Assembly: GCA_002441005.1 (NCBI GenBank)
Contig: DJWO01000010.1
Coordinates: 113,593-177,592, forward strand
DNA: 64,000 nt
From: Candidatus Aminicenantes bacterium UBA6228
GTDB taxonomy: Bacteria; Acidobacteriota; Aminicenantia; Aminicenantales; Saccharicenantaceae
Direction of reading: 5' to 3'
A program made the translations under genes and the position numbers. How positions within the stretch are numbered: the stretch's first letter is position 1; every line of letters starts with the position of its first letter. Below the pieces are notes generated by a model that saw only the letters and a program-made list of their open reading frames with translations, was not told the origin of the DNA and did no database searches. Of the stretch, positions 7,964 to 17,467 are shown one piece after another.

Positions 7964-9394
7964 TTAGCTTGAAACTGGATAAGGAACCGCATAAGGCCCC
8001 TCGCGGATAAAGGCCATGGCCGGCTCAAGGCCTTCAGACCGGAGGCGAGCTACCGCCAGCAGCACCGCCTGCTGGGTCATCTCTTTAGCTTTTTCAATTA
8101 AGGTCATCCGGTTGTTTTCCTCAAGCAATTCCAGGCCGCTTATTCCTGGCAGGAGACGATAATCCTCTAGCCCGATTTCTGGCGAACAATAAATCAGCCC
8201 TTCTTCCCCGACTTTTCTCAAGACCTTCCCCCAGACTTCTGGCTCCCATTGATCCTTAGTAAATTTCCAGCCAGGGGATTTAATCATATTAAGATAGCCA
8301 GCCGGCCCCTGAAGCTTCAACAGGTGAATAAGGGTCCTGTATTCGGGCGAGCCAACTGGATCAAAAGCATCTCGATTATTGGCAACAACAATAATAGTTC
8401 CGTCTTTTTTGACTGCCGGCAAGGCTGAAACGGCTGCTTTGGCTGTCTGATAATGATTCTGACCTACATAACCGCCATGAGTCAGCACCAGATCATATTC
8501 CCCCCTGACCTGGATAGCCACATAATTTTTTATTAATTGAAAAGCAGCCAGGTTGGCCTCAACCAGCTGGCCGGCAAACACCCCGGTCAGCTGCAGATCT
8601 TTATTAAGAGTGACGTTGAGGGCAAAATCAACTCCGGCCCTTTCCGCAATCTCCAGGGCTTCTTCATGGCAGGGATTGCCCTCCAGGATAAGGTTGGTGG
8701 CCAGGGGGTCTTCCAGATAGTCCGGGCCATGAAATTTTTCTATGGTTTTAACATCGACCAGGCCGGGGCAGATAGCTTTCCGGCCGCCGGAAACTCCAGC
8801 AAAAAAATGGCTCTCAACCAGCCCGGTAGCTATTTTCAGGTCAGCGGAATAAAAATCCCGGTTAATTGAAACCGGCGTTCCCCTTCTCGTTTTGCCCAAA
8901 CTGAGCAGAAGAGCCGGATTATCGGCCTGATGATCAATCAGTTGATAATGGCCAACCACTTCCTGGCCATACATTTCAATTTTTTCCCGGTCGGTCATCG
9001 GGCGGTGCAGCCCTGTGCCGACAATAATTTTGATATTCTCGCGTGGCACACCCGCCGCTTCTATTTGTTTTAAGAGAGGCAACAGGAGACCATTTTCTCC
9101 TTTATAAGGCACCGGCCGGGTGAGATCAGAGACGGTTATCGCCACTGACAGAAGGCCAGCCGGCTTTCCTTTTTTCTGGATAATTTCTTCCAGCCGGGGA
9201 GTGCCGATGGGATGCGACAGAGCTTCTTCCACCGCCCGCCCGGGATCAGCTAAGGGCTGAACAGCCTTCATACTGAGTTCATCGCAGTCAGCCGGAACTT
9301 GAATTTCCAGCTGCTCAGAACCAAATTCAATCTGAATTTTTTTCCAGCCTTCGGTTTGAATGGTTTCAATCAGCTTTTTAAACTCAGGCTTCAT
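7964..9394 (-). CDS. larA: Nickel-dependent lactate racemase family protein
   Basis: About 476 residues of the LarA/DUF2088 family. LarA interconverts D- and L-lactate using a nickel-pincer (NPN) cofactor covalently held on a Lys. Key residues are recognisable: SDLTRPVP, GTGLHRPMT (His108 in the T. thermosaccharolyticum enzyme), and VESHFFAGVSGGRKAICPG with His and Lys ten residues apart (His174/Lys184), plus another His sixteen residues on (KFHGPDY; His200). Spacing therefore matches cofactor binding. Some paralogues racemise other hydroxy acids. I prefer ATG 9394 (AGGGGA eight bases upstream) over TTG 9400. LarB is encoded at 20147; LarC and LarE are not in the window. Confidence 0.9.
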   Translation of the reverse strand: MKPEFKKLIETIQTEGWKKIQIEFGSEQLEIQVPADCDELSMKAVQPLADPGRAVEEALSHPIGTPRLEEIIQKKGKPAGLLSVAITVSDLTRPVPYKGENGLLLPLLKQIEAAGVPRENIKIIVGTGLHRPMTDREKIEMYGQEVVGHYQLIDHQADNPALLLSLGKTRRGTPVSINRDFYSADLKIATGLVESHFFAGVSGGRKAICPGLVDVKTIEKFHGPDYLEDPLATNLILEGNPCHEEALEIAERAGVDFALNVTLNKDLQLTGVFAGQLVEANLAAFQLIKNYVAIQVRGEYDLVLTHGGYVGQNHYQTAKAAVSALPAVKKDGTIIVVANNRDAFDPVGSPEYRTLIHLLKLQGPAGYLNMIKSPGWKFTKDQWEPEVWGKVLRKVGEEGLIYCSPEIGLEDYRLLPGISGLELLEENNRMTLIEKAKEMTQQAVLLAVARLRSEGLEPAMAFIREGPYAVPYPVSS

Positions 9395-9447
9395 TTTCAA
9401 ATCCCCTGCTCTTTTGGAGACCTTATTTTTCCCCGGCCCGACTCCGT

Positions 9448-9900
9448 TCAGTCCTTTAGCGGCACCGGCCCGGGGCTATCGTTTATTTTCATTTCCCAGG
9501 TAAGTTCTAAGGCCTTCTTATAAGTGGCGCTAACTCCGCAGTATTTGTCCTGTGAAAGTTCTATAGCCTGCTTCAATTTATCCTCGGGCAGATTCTGACC
9601 GGTAAATTCATAAATCACATGCATCTTATAAAATTGTTTGGGGTGTTCCTCTGTTACTTCACCTTCGACTATTAGCCTGAATTTCTCAACTGCCAGCCGC
9701 ATTTTCTTCAGCATGGAAATGACATCCATGCCGGTGCAGCCAGCCAGAGCCACCAGCATCAGGGGCTTGGGCGGCGGTCCAAGTCCCTGTCCCGTTTCGG
9801 GAACCGTATCCATGATAATCTTATGCTGACCAACGGTAGCCTCAAAAGCCAGACCCTCCAGCCAGTCAGCGGTAATTGACAGCTTATTATCCTCATTCAT
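9448..9900 (-). CDS. OsmC/Ohr family protein
   Basis: The frame is open from 9966, but the ATG at 9900 is preceded by GGAAGGAAGG at good spacing and opens at the family start, giving 150 residues. Two conserved cysteines of the family are present, in GCTGMD and DKYCGVSAT; in OsmC/Ohr they form the thiol pair that reduces organic peroxides. The PKPLMLVALAGC stretch is typical of the YhfA-like OsmC branch, whose members may act on other substrates. It lies upstream of larA on the same strand with 53 bases between, so they may be co-transcribed. Confidence 0.88.
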   Translation of the reverse strand: MNEDNKLSITADWLEGLAFEATVGQHKIIMDTVPETGQGLGPPPKPLMLVALAGCTGMDVISMLKKMRLAVEKFRLIVEGEVTEEHPKQFYKMHVIYEFTGQNLPEDKLKQAIELSQDKYCGVSATYKKALELTWEMKINDSPGPVPLKD

Positions 9901-10073
9901 CTCAGCCTTCCTTCCCGGATCTTCTGGACTGGTTTTATTATACAGACAAGGCTGGCTGGCTGCCAAGCCTGATCTTCATTCTGGTTATAGCCGGCCAGTC
10001 ACTAATCCTATCCTGCTTGAAATTAAGACCGTCTGAATAGTATATTAAGTAATTCACAAGGACGGAAGATAAG

Positions 10074-11660
10074 ATGACGAGGTTAATGATAAACAGCTGG
10101 AGGTTAGAGGTGAAAGACATCAATAAAATAATAACAGTTTTTATTTTTTCCTTAGTCTGGTTGGTTTCGTTTGGTTTTTTTTCTCAAGCAGCCAACGGCC
10201 AGGATCATAGCCAGGAGCGGTTCAATTGCTACACCATTCTGGTCAGCAAAGAGGCCAGCGCCGATGGTTCGGTTCTGGTGGCCCATAACGAAGATGATTA
10301 TGGCCAGCTTATTGTTAATGTCAGAAAAATGGCCCCGAGAAATTATGGCCAGACCGTAAAGATAAATCTGGGTGAGGGAGGAGTTTATCAGACCGGTGGC
10401 CAGATAAACGGCTTTCTCTGGATTGAAGCCACCGGCCAGGAATTCGCTGATAGTTTTGTTAATGATTATGGCGTGGTCATCACTTCTGATAGTTGTGCTT
10501 CCAAGGAAGACCGTGAAGATTTAACTGCAGGCGGGATCGGTTATATGTTGAGAAGAATCATGGCCGAGAAAGCCAGGAGTGCCCGGGAGGCAGTTCAACT
10601 GGCCGGGCAGCTTGTGGAAACCTATGGTTACCGCGGCTCGGGCCGGACTTACTCTATTGCTGACAAGAACGAGGCCTGGATGCTGGCAGTTATAAAAGGA
10701 CGTCACTGGCTGGCCAGGCGCGTCCCGGACGGGGAGGTGGCCATTATCCCCAACTTTTACACTATAAGAGACATCCGCCTTGATGACCCGAAAAATTATT
10801 TAGGCAGTGCCGATATCATAGATTATGCTATAAAGAACGGCTGGTATGATGAAAAAAAAGACGGGCTCTTTGATTTTAAAAAAGCCTTCAGCCGTCCTTC
10901 CAGGCGGGAACCGGTTTTTGACGGCAACACCCTCAGAATGTGGCGAGGCTTGAGCCTCCTCAGCGGGCAAAAATGGGAAATAAATGGAGATTATCCTTTT
11001 TCTTTTAAGCCGGCCGCCAAAATAACTCCGGAAAGCCTGATGGCCATCCTCCGTGACCATTATGAAGGAACAGAATATGACGCCACTTCTCTCTATCAGC
11101 AGGGTAGCCCTAATAAAACCAAATTCCGGACAATCTGCACCGAGACCACCATTAATTCTTTCGTGGCAGTTTTAAATGGGCAGAAACCAGAACCTGTTTC
11201 AGCCCTGGTCTGGCTGGCCTTTGGCAAGCCAGATACAACTGCCTATCTACCGGTTTATTATGGCCTGGACAGCCTGCCGCCCGGGGCAGGTGCCGGTTCA
11301 AACTATCATGATTATGAACAGCTTTATCGGCAGCACTATGATCCAGTGGACATCAAGGCCGCTCAGGACAGCCTCCTCTCTACTAAGGTTCGCCAGTATG
11401 AAAGTCTGGTGGAAGCCAGCTATGGACAGAGGATTGAAACCGTCAGGCAAAGACTCCTGCCCGTAGAGAAGGAATATCTTCAAACAAGCCCGGAATTTGA
11501 AGCTAAATTTTCTTCACTTTATAAGCGAGACAAAAAATCAGCTCAAAAACTTCTCAAAGATTATCAAACTGCCATTTTTAGCCGGATGATGGGACTATAT
11601 GACCGCCTGCTTAGAGAAAATAAGCAAACTCCTGCTCTCCAGGTTGAGACCGGATTTTAA
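10074..11660 (+). CDS. Exported C69 family dipeptidase
   Basis: A 528-residue protein with an N-terminal hydrophobic signal (about residues 19-40) and then FNCYTILVSKEASADGS, where Cys52 is the expected N-terminal nucleophile (Ntn hydrolase) of peptidase family C69. HNEDD and WIEATGQEFADS follow as in other members. The enzyme should cleave dipeptides outside the cytoplasm; the signal peptide suggests periplasm or surface. ATG 10086 is another possible start. A plausible promoter TTGAAA (10017-10022), 18 bases, TATATT (10041-10046) precedes it. It is convergent with the alpha-mannosidase gene. Confidence 0.86.
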   Translation: MTRLMINSWRLEVKDINKIITVFIFSLVWLVSFGFFSQAANGQDHSQERFNCYTILVSKEASADGSVLVAHNEDDYGQLIVNVRKMAPRNYGQTVKINLGEGGVYQTGGQINGFLWIEATGQEFADSFVNDYGVVITSDSCASKEDREDLTAGGIGYMLRRIMAEKARSAREAVQLAGQLVETYGYRGSGRTYSIADKNEAWMLAVIKGRHWLARRVPDGEVAIIPNFYTIRDIRLDDPKNYLGSADIIDYAIKNGWYDEKKDGLFDFKKAFSRPSRREPVFDGNTLRMWRGLSLLSGQKWEINGDYPFSFKPAAKITPESLMAILRDHYEGTEYDATSLYQQGSPNKTKFRTICTETTINSFVAVLNGQKPEPVSALVWLAFGKPDTTAYLPVYYGLDSLPPGAGAGSNYHDYEQLYRQHYDPVDIKAAQDSLLSTKVRQYESLVEASYGQRIETVRQRLLPVEKEYLQTSPEFEAKFSSLYKRDKKSAQKLLKDYQTAIFSRMMGLYDRLLRENKQTPALQVETGF

Positions 11661-11729
11661 CTTCCCGGACAAATAGCCAGGTAGCTGGTTTAGGTTAATT
11701 CCAGGCTTTCCCAGCTCACCTTCTATCGG

Positions 11730-14700
11730 CTATCTGACGTAAATTTCGTCTACCAGAAGCCAGGTCTTTTGCCCGTCTCCCCGGAACCCGGCCGGGACCT
11801 GCCCAAGATTGGTGGCGGTCAGCCTGATAAAACGGGCCGGCCGGCCTTTAAGGCTAAAGGCCAGGCTTTTAGCCGCTGGCCCCTGAGGTTTTCCGGCTGC
11901 CGGGACAGGCAGATCTTGCTCAACTGCCGTCTCGAACTTTTTTCCGTCCAGAGAAAGTTCGACCTTAACCGCAGCCGGGAGAAAGATACGGGCCTTGTTA
12001 TTTTCAAAACAGCTGAGTTCCAGCTCAAAGACATCCTTTTTTTGACCAAGATCAAGAACCACTTTCAAATCCTCACCCTCATAACCCTGCCAGTTTTCAT
12101 CAGAAGCTTCTTCCCGGGCTCTAATCAGATCAATTAAGGTCCTCTCTTCTCCGGCTCCCAGCCTGTCCTTAGACGGCGGGTTAAAATAGATGACTTCAGC
12201 CACTGGCAGCGACTGGCTGTAATAGGCTGTGGCTACCTGGCTTGGCAACCTCACCGGATGGAAAGCCTTAACTTTGAGAATTTTATTTCCGCTGATACTC
12301 AACTCTTCAGTGTAAACCGGGGATTTGAGAGTTGGCTCGCTCCCATCAAGGCTATAATGAATTTCAACACCTTCCAACGGCACAGCTATTGAGACTGAGG
12401 CTGATTGGCCCTGGCTAACATGAGCTGTAGCTGGAGTAATGACTGGCACCGGCACCACTCGCCAGCGCTCATAATCTTCAGCCTGACGGTCAAGCCGGTC
12501 AAATAAATTTTGAGCTGGCTCCGGCTCATCATTTTCATTCAGGGCTACGGTCAAAGCCAGGATTTTTATCGCACTATTTCTGGGCAGAACAATTTCTTTG
12601 GCCCCCAGCGGCAAATCAATTTTATATTTAAAAATGTAGCCATAAATATAAGGTTCATTGCCTTCCCGGCCGCCTACCGGCCGGTGAAGATGGGTGGTAA
12701 AAAAAGCGACTTCATCTGTCCTGATATAGCCCGGGACTACCCCGGTATAAGTAAAACGGTCCCGGTCAAAATCTATTCCAGCAGCCGGGCCTTCAGCCCA
12801 CAGCCGGTTGTCCCACTGGCCGACAAAACCGGACCAGTAGCCAATTGGTATTTCTATCTCCCTCTGGCCGATTTTAAAGACTCCCTTCTGGTTTTCTTCA
12901 GAAGCCGCAGCCAGAAGATAAAGGCAATTGAAATTCCCCTGAGGCAAGCTGATGACCTGGCCTTCGCAGCTCAGGGCATTTTTGGCCCCGTCAAATTTTG
13001 GGCCAAGTTTGAAACTCAAATTACCGGTCAGAATTGTGTCGGGAATCAGCTCGGCTGGATAACTCTGCCCGCCGGCTTCAAAAGCTCCGTCGCTCCGCTG
13101 GCGATCAAAGCTATAGATATCAAGATTATAGGGGAGCTCTACCGGGCTTGAAACGGGTTGAGTTAGCTGCTTATTGGGTGATTCAATTTCGAGGGCAAAA
13201 CTTTTCAGGCAATAAGGTTCAAGATCAAAGATGAGCTTGTTAGCCTTGAATTGAGCAGCTGCTAATTTATCCTCGACACCGTTAACTTCGCTGGCCGATT
13301 TAACAGGGGAAGCCAGAGTCAGGCTGGCTTTCTTTACGGCCTGACCTTTAGTCTCAACTACTCTGACTACAATCTCCTCAGATTTTTCAGCCTTTTTGAC
13401 GGCCAGGATCCTCAGTCCAGCCGGTTCGGCCGCGAGAAAGCTAAATCTCTTGCCGAGCGTCCCGGGATGAGACTGAGTTTCAAAGGCCAGCAAGGGCTGA
13501 TTAAGCCTCAAAGCCTGCTCACCTGTCCCGGCCTGACGCCAGTCTCCTGGATGACCATAAAGAGCATAGAGAATTTCATGCCGGCCAAAATCCTGAGTGG
13601 CCTGCTCCCTGGGCCAGCTTCTGACGCCGGGTGTATAAAGTAGAGTCAGCCGGACAATGTTGTCGGCGGGTTTATCCGATCCGTATTTACAATCTTCCAG
13701 AACCGACACACCATAAGAACTGCTTTTATTGGTTAGGTCAAACCACAGATGAGAGGGAACTTCAAACTTTTTTGGATTATTATTGCCTCTTTCTATGGTG
13801 CCGACTTCCCAGTTATAGGTAGCGACAGAATTAGCTACAGTCAGAGGGAAAACTGCCTTGAGCGATGATTCAGCCGTCGCCCAGTCTATCTCATTGTTCC
13901 ATTCTATTCGGTCACCTGCCCCGCCCGCTGATAGTCTGACCACCTGGACAAACTTTGAATGTCTTGACTCCCTTTCAATTTTGATCGCCACCCGGGCCGG
14001 GCCGTTTTCAACCACAGTTATCCGGGCCGGGCCTTCAACATAACCAGCCGGCGGCTTCATCCTATCTTCCCAATCCATATTCCAGGCAGGCCACTGCTGC
14101 GGTTTTTCATAATGGAAAGATAACCTGGCCGGTGAAACTAACAGCTCTTTTTTAGCCTTTTTATCATAGATACTGGAAACATCGCCATCACGGTTTATTT
14201 TCACCAGATAACGAAGGTTTTCCAGACTGTTTTTTTCAACTTTAAGGCCGGTAGCCAGCTGGCAAGGTTCAGTGGAGGGCCTGAGATCATAGACACTGAA
14301 ACCCAGCGATGGAACTCTGGCCACAAAAATGATCTTAACCTTATTTCCTTCAAGGTCTTTTATCTGAGATGGAGTCTCAAGCCCATCCGGGCCAAAAACC
14401 CGGCAGCTGGTCACTGCCTGAGGGAATGTCACTTCAGCTTCAACTATATCTTCCCGGTCAAAAGCCAGCGGATTGTAAATAACCAGAGGCCGGCCAGTTA
14501 CCAGGGTATCCAGGCCGCGGCTGACCGCTCCAGCTGAGTCCTTAAGAACCTGTTCAAATTGGTTGGCTGCCAGCAGCTCATCATTCCAGGAAAACTCATA
14601 GGCCCGGGGGATGCTTGTTCCAGGTAGAATATCATGGAATTGGGCGCCCAGAACCAGGCGCCAGGCTTCATTCAGCCTGGCCTGGTCATATTTTGCTCCA

Positions 14701-15776
14701 CCCAGCCAGTTAGCCACGACCGCGGCGGCTTCAGCCGAGTAGCCGAGGAATTCATTTTTACGGTTCCAGCGCTTCATAGCTGCCTGGGAGGTAATCGAGC
14801 CCGCTGAGTGATTGGTCAGCAGAAATTCTCCCCGGTAGGAAGGAAGTTTTTGTTTCTGTTCAGGGGTGATAGAAACAAATAGATCCTCAGCTTTAGAGGC
14901 AGCTATTTTGACTTCGCTTCCCGGGTTGCTGGCCAGGCTTTTTTCCAGATTAATAACCGAGTTTTCCTCCGGGGCACCGCCGACGTCACCGGTGCCATAG
15001 TACATATAATCGGCATAAACGCCATATTTCTGCCCGTTAGCCATCACCCTCTTCAGCCAGGTTTCATTCTGGGTCAAATCACCGCTGATTTTCCCCACGT
15101 AATCACCTGGATTAAGAGCCGCTACCACCGACTGTCCATCAGGCCCGGCCCAGACTCCAAGATTAAAGGGAATGCCAATAGCTGAGCCCCAGGAAAGCTT
15201 CTGGGTGGAAAAACCCTGCAGCCCGCAGTAAGCCAGGATAGAGGGAAGTGAGGCTGGAAAACCAAAGCAATCAGGCAGGATATATTCCCGGCTGCTGAAG
15301 CCAAACTCCTGCCGGAAATAATGTGTTCCATATAGAACCTGCCGGATGATTGATTCCGCCGAGGGTGCCATCACATCGTTTTCTTCCAGAGACGAACCGG
15401 CCGGGAACCACCTGCCCTGAGCCACATAATCTTTAACTTTCTTATATTCTTCCGGATAGTATTCATTCATCATCCGGTAGCGGTTGGCTCCGCTGAAATT
15501 GAACACATAGTCAGGATATTTTTGAAATAGCGAAAAATTATCAGCCATGGTGTTCCAGATATATTCTCTAATTGTTTTTTGATAATCCCAGCGCCATTGA
15601 GTATCAAGATGGGCATAACCGACGGTAAACAGAATTTTTTCCCGGCTGAGATCCGGTCTGGTCTGAGCCCCGACCGGAGTCACCCGGAAAAATGACAGTC
15701 CGGTCAGAATTAATAAAACCGGGATAAAAAATAAAGCAGACAGTCTTCTGGACTTTAAATTTTTAAGACTAACCAT
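11730..15776 (-). CDS. Exported GH38-type alpha-mannosidase with C-terminal accessory domains
   Basis: About 1348 residues. A signal peptide (hydrophobic to VGAQ) is followed by a GH38 catalytic barrel: the metal-binding GYAHLDTQWRW and the nucleophile Asp in ILPDCFGFPASLP (near residue 170), then the middle three-helix domain with GAQFHDILPGTSIPRAYE. Large beta-sandwich domains follow. Near residue 1150 is a chitobiase-type segment (IHYSLDGSEPTLKSPVY), and the last 120 or so residues look like a discoidin/F5-8 carbohydrate-binding fold ending in LVDEIYVR. It probably trims alpha-mannosides of glycoproteins or polysaccharides outside the cell. Start taken at ATG 15776, preceded by GATGAGG; ATG 15788 is the alternative. 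Confidence 0.88.
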   Translation of the reverse strand: MVSLKNLKSRRLSALFFIPVLLILTGLSFFRVTPVGAQTRPDLSREKILFTVGYAHLDTQWRWDYQKTIREYIWNTMADNFSLFQKYPDYVFNFSGANRYRMMNEYYPEEYKKVKDYVAQGRWFPAGSSLEENDVMAPSAESIIRQVLYGTHYFRQEFGFSSREYILPDCFGFPASLPSILAYCGLQGFSTQKLSWGSAIGIPFNLGVWAGPDGQSVVAALNPGDYVGKISGDLTQNETWLKRVMANGQKYGVYADYMYYGTGDVGGAPEENSVINLEKSLASNPGSEVKIAASKAEDLFVSITPEQKQKLPSYRGEFLLTNHSAGSITSQAAMKRWNRKNEFLGYSAEAAAVVANWLGGAKYDQARLNEAWRLVLGAQFHDILPGTSIPRAYEFSWNDELLAANQFEQVLKDSAGAVSRGLDTLVTGRPLVIYNPLAFDREDIVEAEVTFPQAVTSCRVFGPDGLETPSQIKDLEGNKVKIIFVARVPSLGFSVYDLRPSTEPCQLATGLKVEKNSLENLRYLVKINRDGDVSSIYDKKAKKELLVSPARLSFHYEKPQQWPAWNMDWEDRMKPPAGYVEGPARITVVENGPARVAIKIERESRHSKFVQVVRLSAGGAGDRIEWNNEIDWATAESSLKAVFPLTVANSVATYNWEVGTIERGNNNPKKFEVPSHLWFDLTNKSSSYGVSVLEDCKYGSDKPADNIVRLTLLYTPGVRSWPREQATQDFGRHEILYALYGHPGDWRQAGTGEQALRLNQPLLAFETQSHPGTLGKRFSFLAAEPAGLRILAVKKAEKSEEIVVRVVETKGQAVKKASLTLASPVKSASEVNGVEDKLAAAQFKANKLIFDLEPYCLKSFALEIESPNKQLTQPVSSPVELPYNLDIYSFDRQRSDGAFEAGGQSYPAELIPDTILTGNLSFKLGPKFDGAKNALSCEGQVISLPQGNFNCLYLLAAASEENQKGVFKIGQREIEIPIGYWSGFVGQWDNRLWAEGPAAGIDFDRDRFTYTGVVPGYIRTDEVAFFTTHLHRPVGGREGNEPYIYGYIFKYKIDLPLGAKEIVLPRNSAIKILALTVALNENDEPEPAQNLFDRLDRQAEDYERWRVVPVPVITPATAHVSQGQSASVSIAVPLEGVEIHYSLDGSEPTLKSPVYTEELSISGNKILKVKAFHPVRLPSQVATAYYSQSLPVAEVIYFNPPSKDRLGAGEERTLIDLIRAREEASDENWQGYEGEDLKVVLDLGQKKDVFELELSCFENNKARIFLPAAVKVELSLDGKKFETAVEQDLPVPAAGKPQGPAAKSLAFSLKGRPARFIRLTATNLGQVPAGFRGDGQKTWLLVDEIYVR

Positions 15777-15857
15777 GCTTAACCTCATCTGATTTTTTAT
15801 TAAAAATATTTCCTCGCCTTAATTTCAAACCGGGCCCGAATCTACCGTCTTTGGAGG

Positions 15858-17171
15858 TTAATCATAATATTCAAGGCCAAGATGGGTGATGAGTTCTTCC
15901 CCCTTCAGATAGCGCAGCGTATTTTTAAGCTTCATCAACTGAATGAACAGATCATGCTCAGGATAGAGTTCGGGAGCACACATCGGACTCTTAAAATAGA
16001 ATGACAGCCACTCCTGAATGCCGCGCAAGCCGGCCCGCTGAGCCAGGTCCATAAACAGCACCAGATCCAGGACAATAGGAGCAGCCAGAATGCTGTCCCG
16101 GCATAAAAAGTCTATTTTGATTTGCATCGGATAACCCAGCCAGCCAAAAATATCAATATTATCCCAGCCTTCTTTGTTGTCGCCGCGGGGGGGATAATAG
16201 TTGATCCGCACCTTATGATAAAAATGGCCATACAGTTCTGGATAAACGTCAGGCTGCAGAATGTATTCGAGCGAACCAAGCTTGCTTTCTTCCTTGGTTT
16301 TGAAAGATTCCGGATCGTCCAGCACTTCGCCGTCCCGGTTGCCCAGGATGTTAGTTGAAAACCAGCCATCCAAGCCGATCAATCTGGCTTTCAAGCCGGG
16401 GGCGATGATGGTCTTCATCAGGGTCTGGCCTGTTTTGTAATCCTTACCGGCTACCGGCAGGTTCTGCTGTTTGGCCAGCTCGGCCATGGCCGGGATATCC
16501 ACCGTCAGGTTAGGCGCCCCATTGACAAAAGGAACGCCAGATTTAAGGGCAGCATAAGCATAAATCATGCTGGGAGCAACAGCCGGGTCATTGTCCTTCA
16601 TGGCTTTTTCCAGTGATTCAATGGTTTGATGAACTGCTTCGGCTTTCATAAAAATTTCAGTTGAGGCACACCAGATCATCACCAGGCGGTTGAGCTTATT
16701 TTCTTCTTTGAACTTTTTTATATCATCCATCAGTTGGAGGGCTAAATCATACTTATTAGCCCCGCTCTTTTTATTGGGACCATCCAGGTTTTTAATATAA
16801 TGGCGGTCAAAGACAGCCGGCATCGGCTTGATTTTTTCCAGTTCAGCCCTGACCGGTTCAAGGTCCTCTTTTTTTAAAACGCCGGCTTTGAGAGCAGATT
16901 CATAAGCGTTATCAGGAAAAATATCCCAGGCGGCAAAAACCAGATCGTTGAGATCAGCCAGCTCGACAAAGTCTTTTATCTTCGGGACCCTCTTCTCCGT
17001 TCTTTTGCCCAGTCTGATTGTCCCCATCTGGGTCAGTGAACCAAAAGGCCGGCCGAGCCCTTTACGAACCAGCATGGTGCCGGCAATAAAAGTCGTGGCT
17101 ACCGCTCCCAGTCCGGGTATCAGTACCCCTAATTTGCCTTCTGGCTTTTTAATCTCAATTTTATCTTTCAT
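15858..17171 (-). CDS. ino1: Inositol-3-phosphate synthase
   Basis: 437 residues. It has the N-terminal Rossmann motif LGVLIPGLGAVATTFIAG, then family landmarks FDRHYIKNLDGPNKK, APSMIYAYAALKSGVPFVNG and AGKDYKTGQTLMKTIIAPGL. This last is the region of the active-site lysines in myo-inositol-1-phosphate synthase, and SKLGSLEYILQPDVYPELYGH follows. The enzyme converts glucose 6-phosphate to inositol 3-phosphate with NAD. The ATG has a GAGGAG ribosome site. It is divergent from a CDP-alcohol phosphatidyltransferase 296 bases away, which suggests the product feeds inositol phospholipid synthesis; compatible-solute synthesis is an alternative. Confidence 0.92.
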   Translation of the reverse strand: MKDKIEIKKPEGKLGVLIPGLGAVATTFIAGTMLVRKGLGRPFGSLTQMGTIRLGKRTEKRVPKIKDFVELADLNDLVFAAWDIFPDNAYESALKAGVLKKEDLEPVRAELEKIKPMPAVFDRHYIKNLDGPNKKSGANKYDLALQLMDDIKKFKEENKLNRLVMIWCASTEIFMKAEAVHQTIESLEKAMKDNDPAVAPSMIYAYAALKSGVPFVNGAPNLTVDIPAMAELAKQQNLPVAGKDYKTGQTLMKTIIAPGLKARLIGLDGWFSTNILGNRDGEVLDDPESFKTKEESKLGSLEYILQPDVYPELYGHFYHKVRINYYPPRGDNKEGWDNIDIFGWLGYPMQIKIDFLCRDSILAAPIVLDLVLFMDLAQRAGLRGIQEWLSFYFKSPMCAPELYPEHDLFIQLMKLKNTLRYLKGEELITHLGLEYYD

Positions 17172-17220
17172 CTTTGTCTCCTCTTACTAAAAGATTTTAA
17201 TGGTTAAAAGCAAGATAAAA

Positions 17221-17249
17221 AACATATCACAGCCTTATCTTTTCTTCAA
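17221..17249 (-). promoter_or_regulatory. Candidate promoter of ino1
   Basis: On the minus strand TTGAAG (17249-17244), 17 bases, TATGTT (17226-17221), with transcription expected near 17214, about 43 bases before the ATG. The remainder of the 17172-17467 gap is GC-richer and shows no gene. Confidence 0.4.
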
Positions 17250-17429
17250 CCTGAAGCCGGGCAAATGAACCCCTGGCCACCTGAAGGCCAGAGCCAAGGT
17301 GCAGCCCCCGGGTTCTTTTTTTCTGGACAGATAATGGCGGATTACAATAGCGGCCGATAGCCGGACAGCTGGCAGTTCAAATAAGACCTGTCACCCTGGC
17401 CGAGATTATCCCCCAGCCTGAATGAAATC

Positions 17430-17458
17430 TTGATATTCAGCCTCTGAACTCCTATAAT
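17430..17458 (+). promoter_or_regulatory. Strong promoter of the 17468 gene, leaderless arrangement
   Basis: TTGATA at 17430-17435, exactly 17 bases, TATAAT at 17453-17458. Transcription is predicted near 17465, three bases before the ATG at 17468; there is no room for a ribosome site. Confidence 0.7.
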
Positions 17459-17467
17459 CTCTCTGCT

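Noticed and set aside
12510..13151. 213-codon open frame on the plus strand
   Set aside because: It lies antisense within the alpha-mannosidase gene, which has clear domain motifs; the antisense protein is low-quality and unrecognisable.
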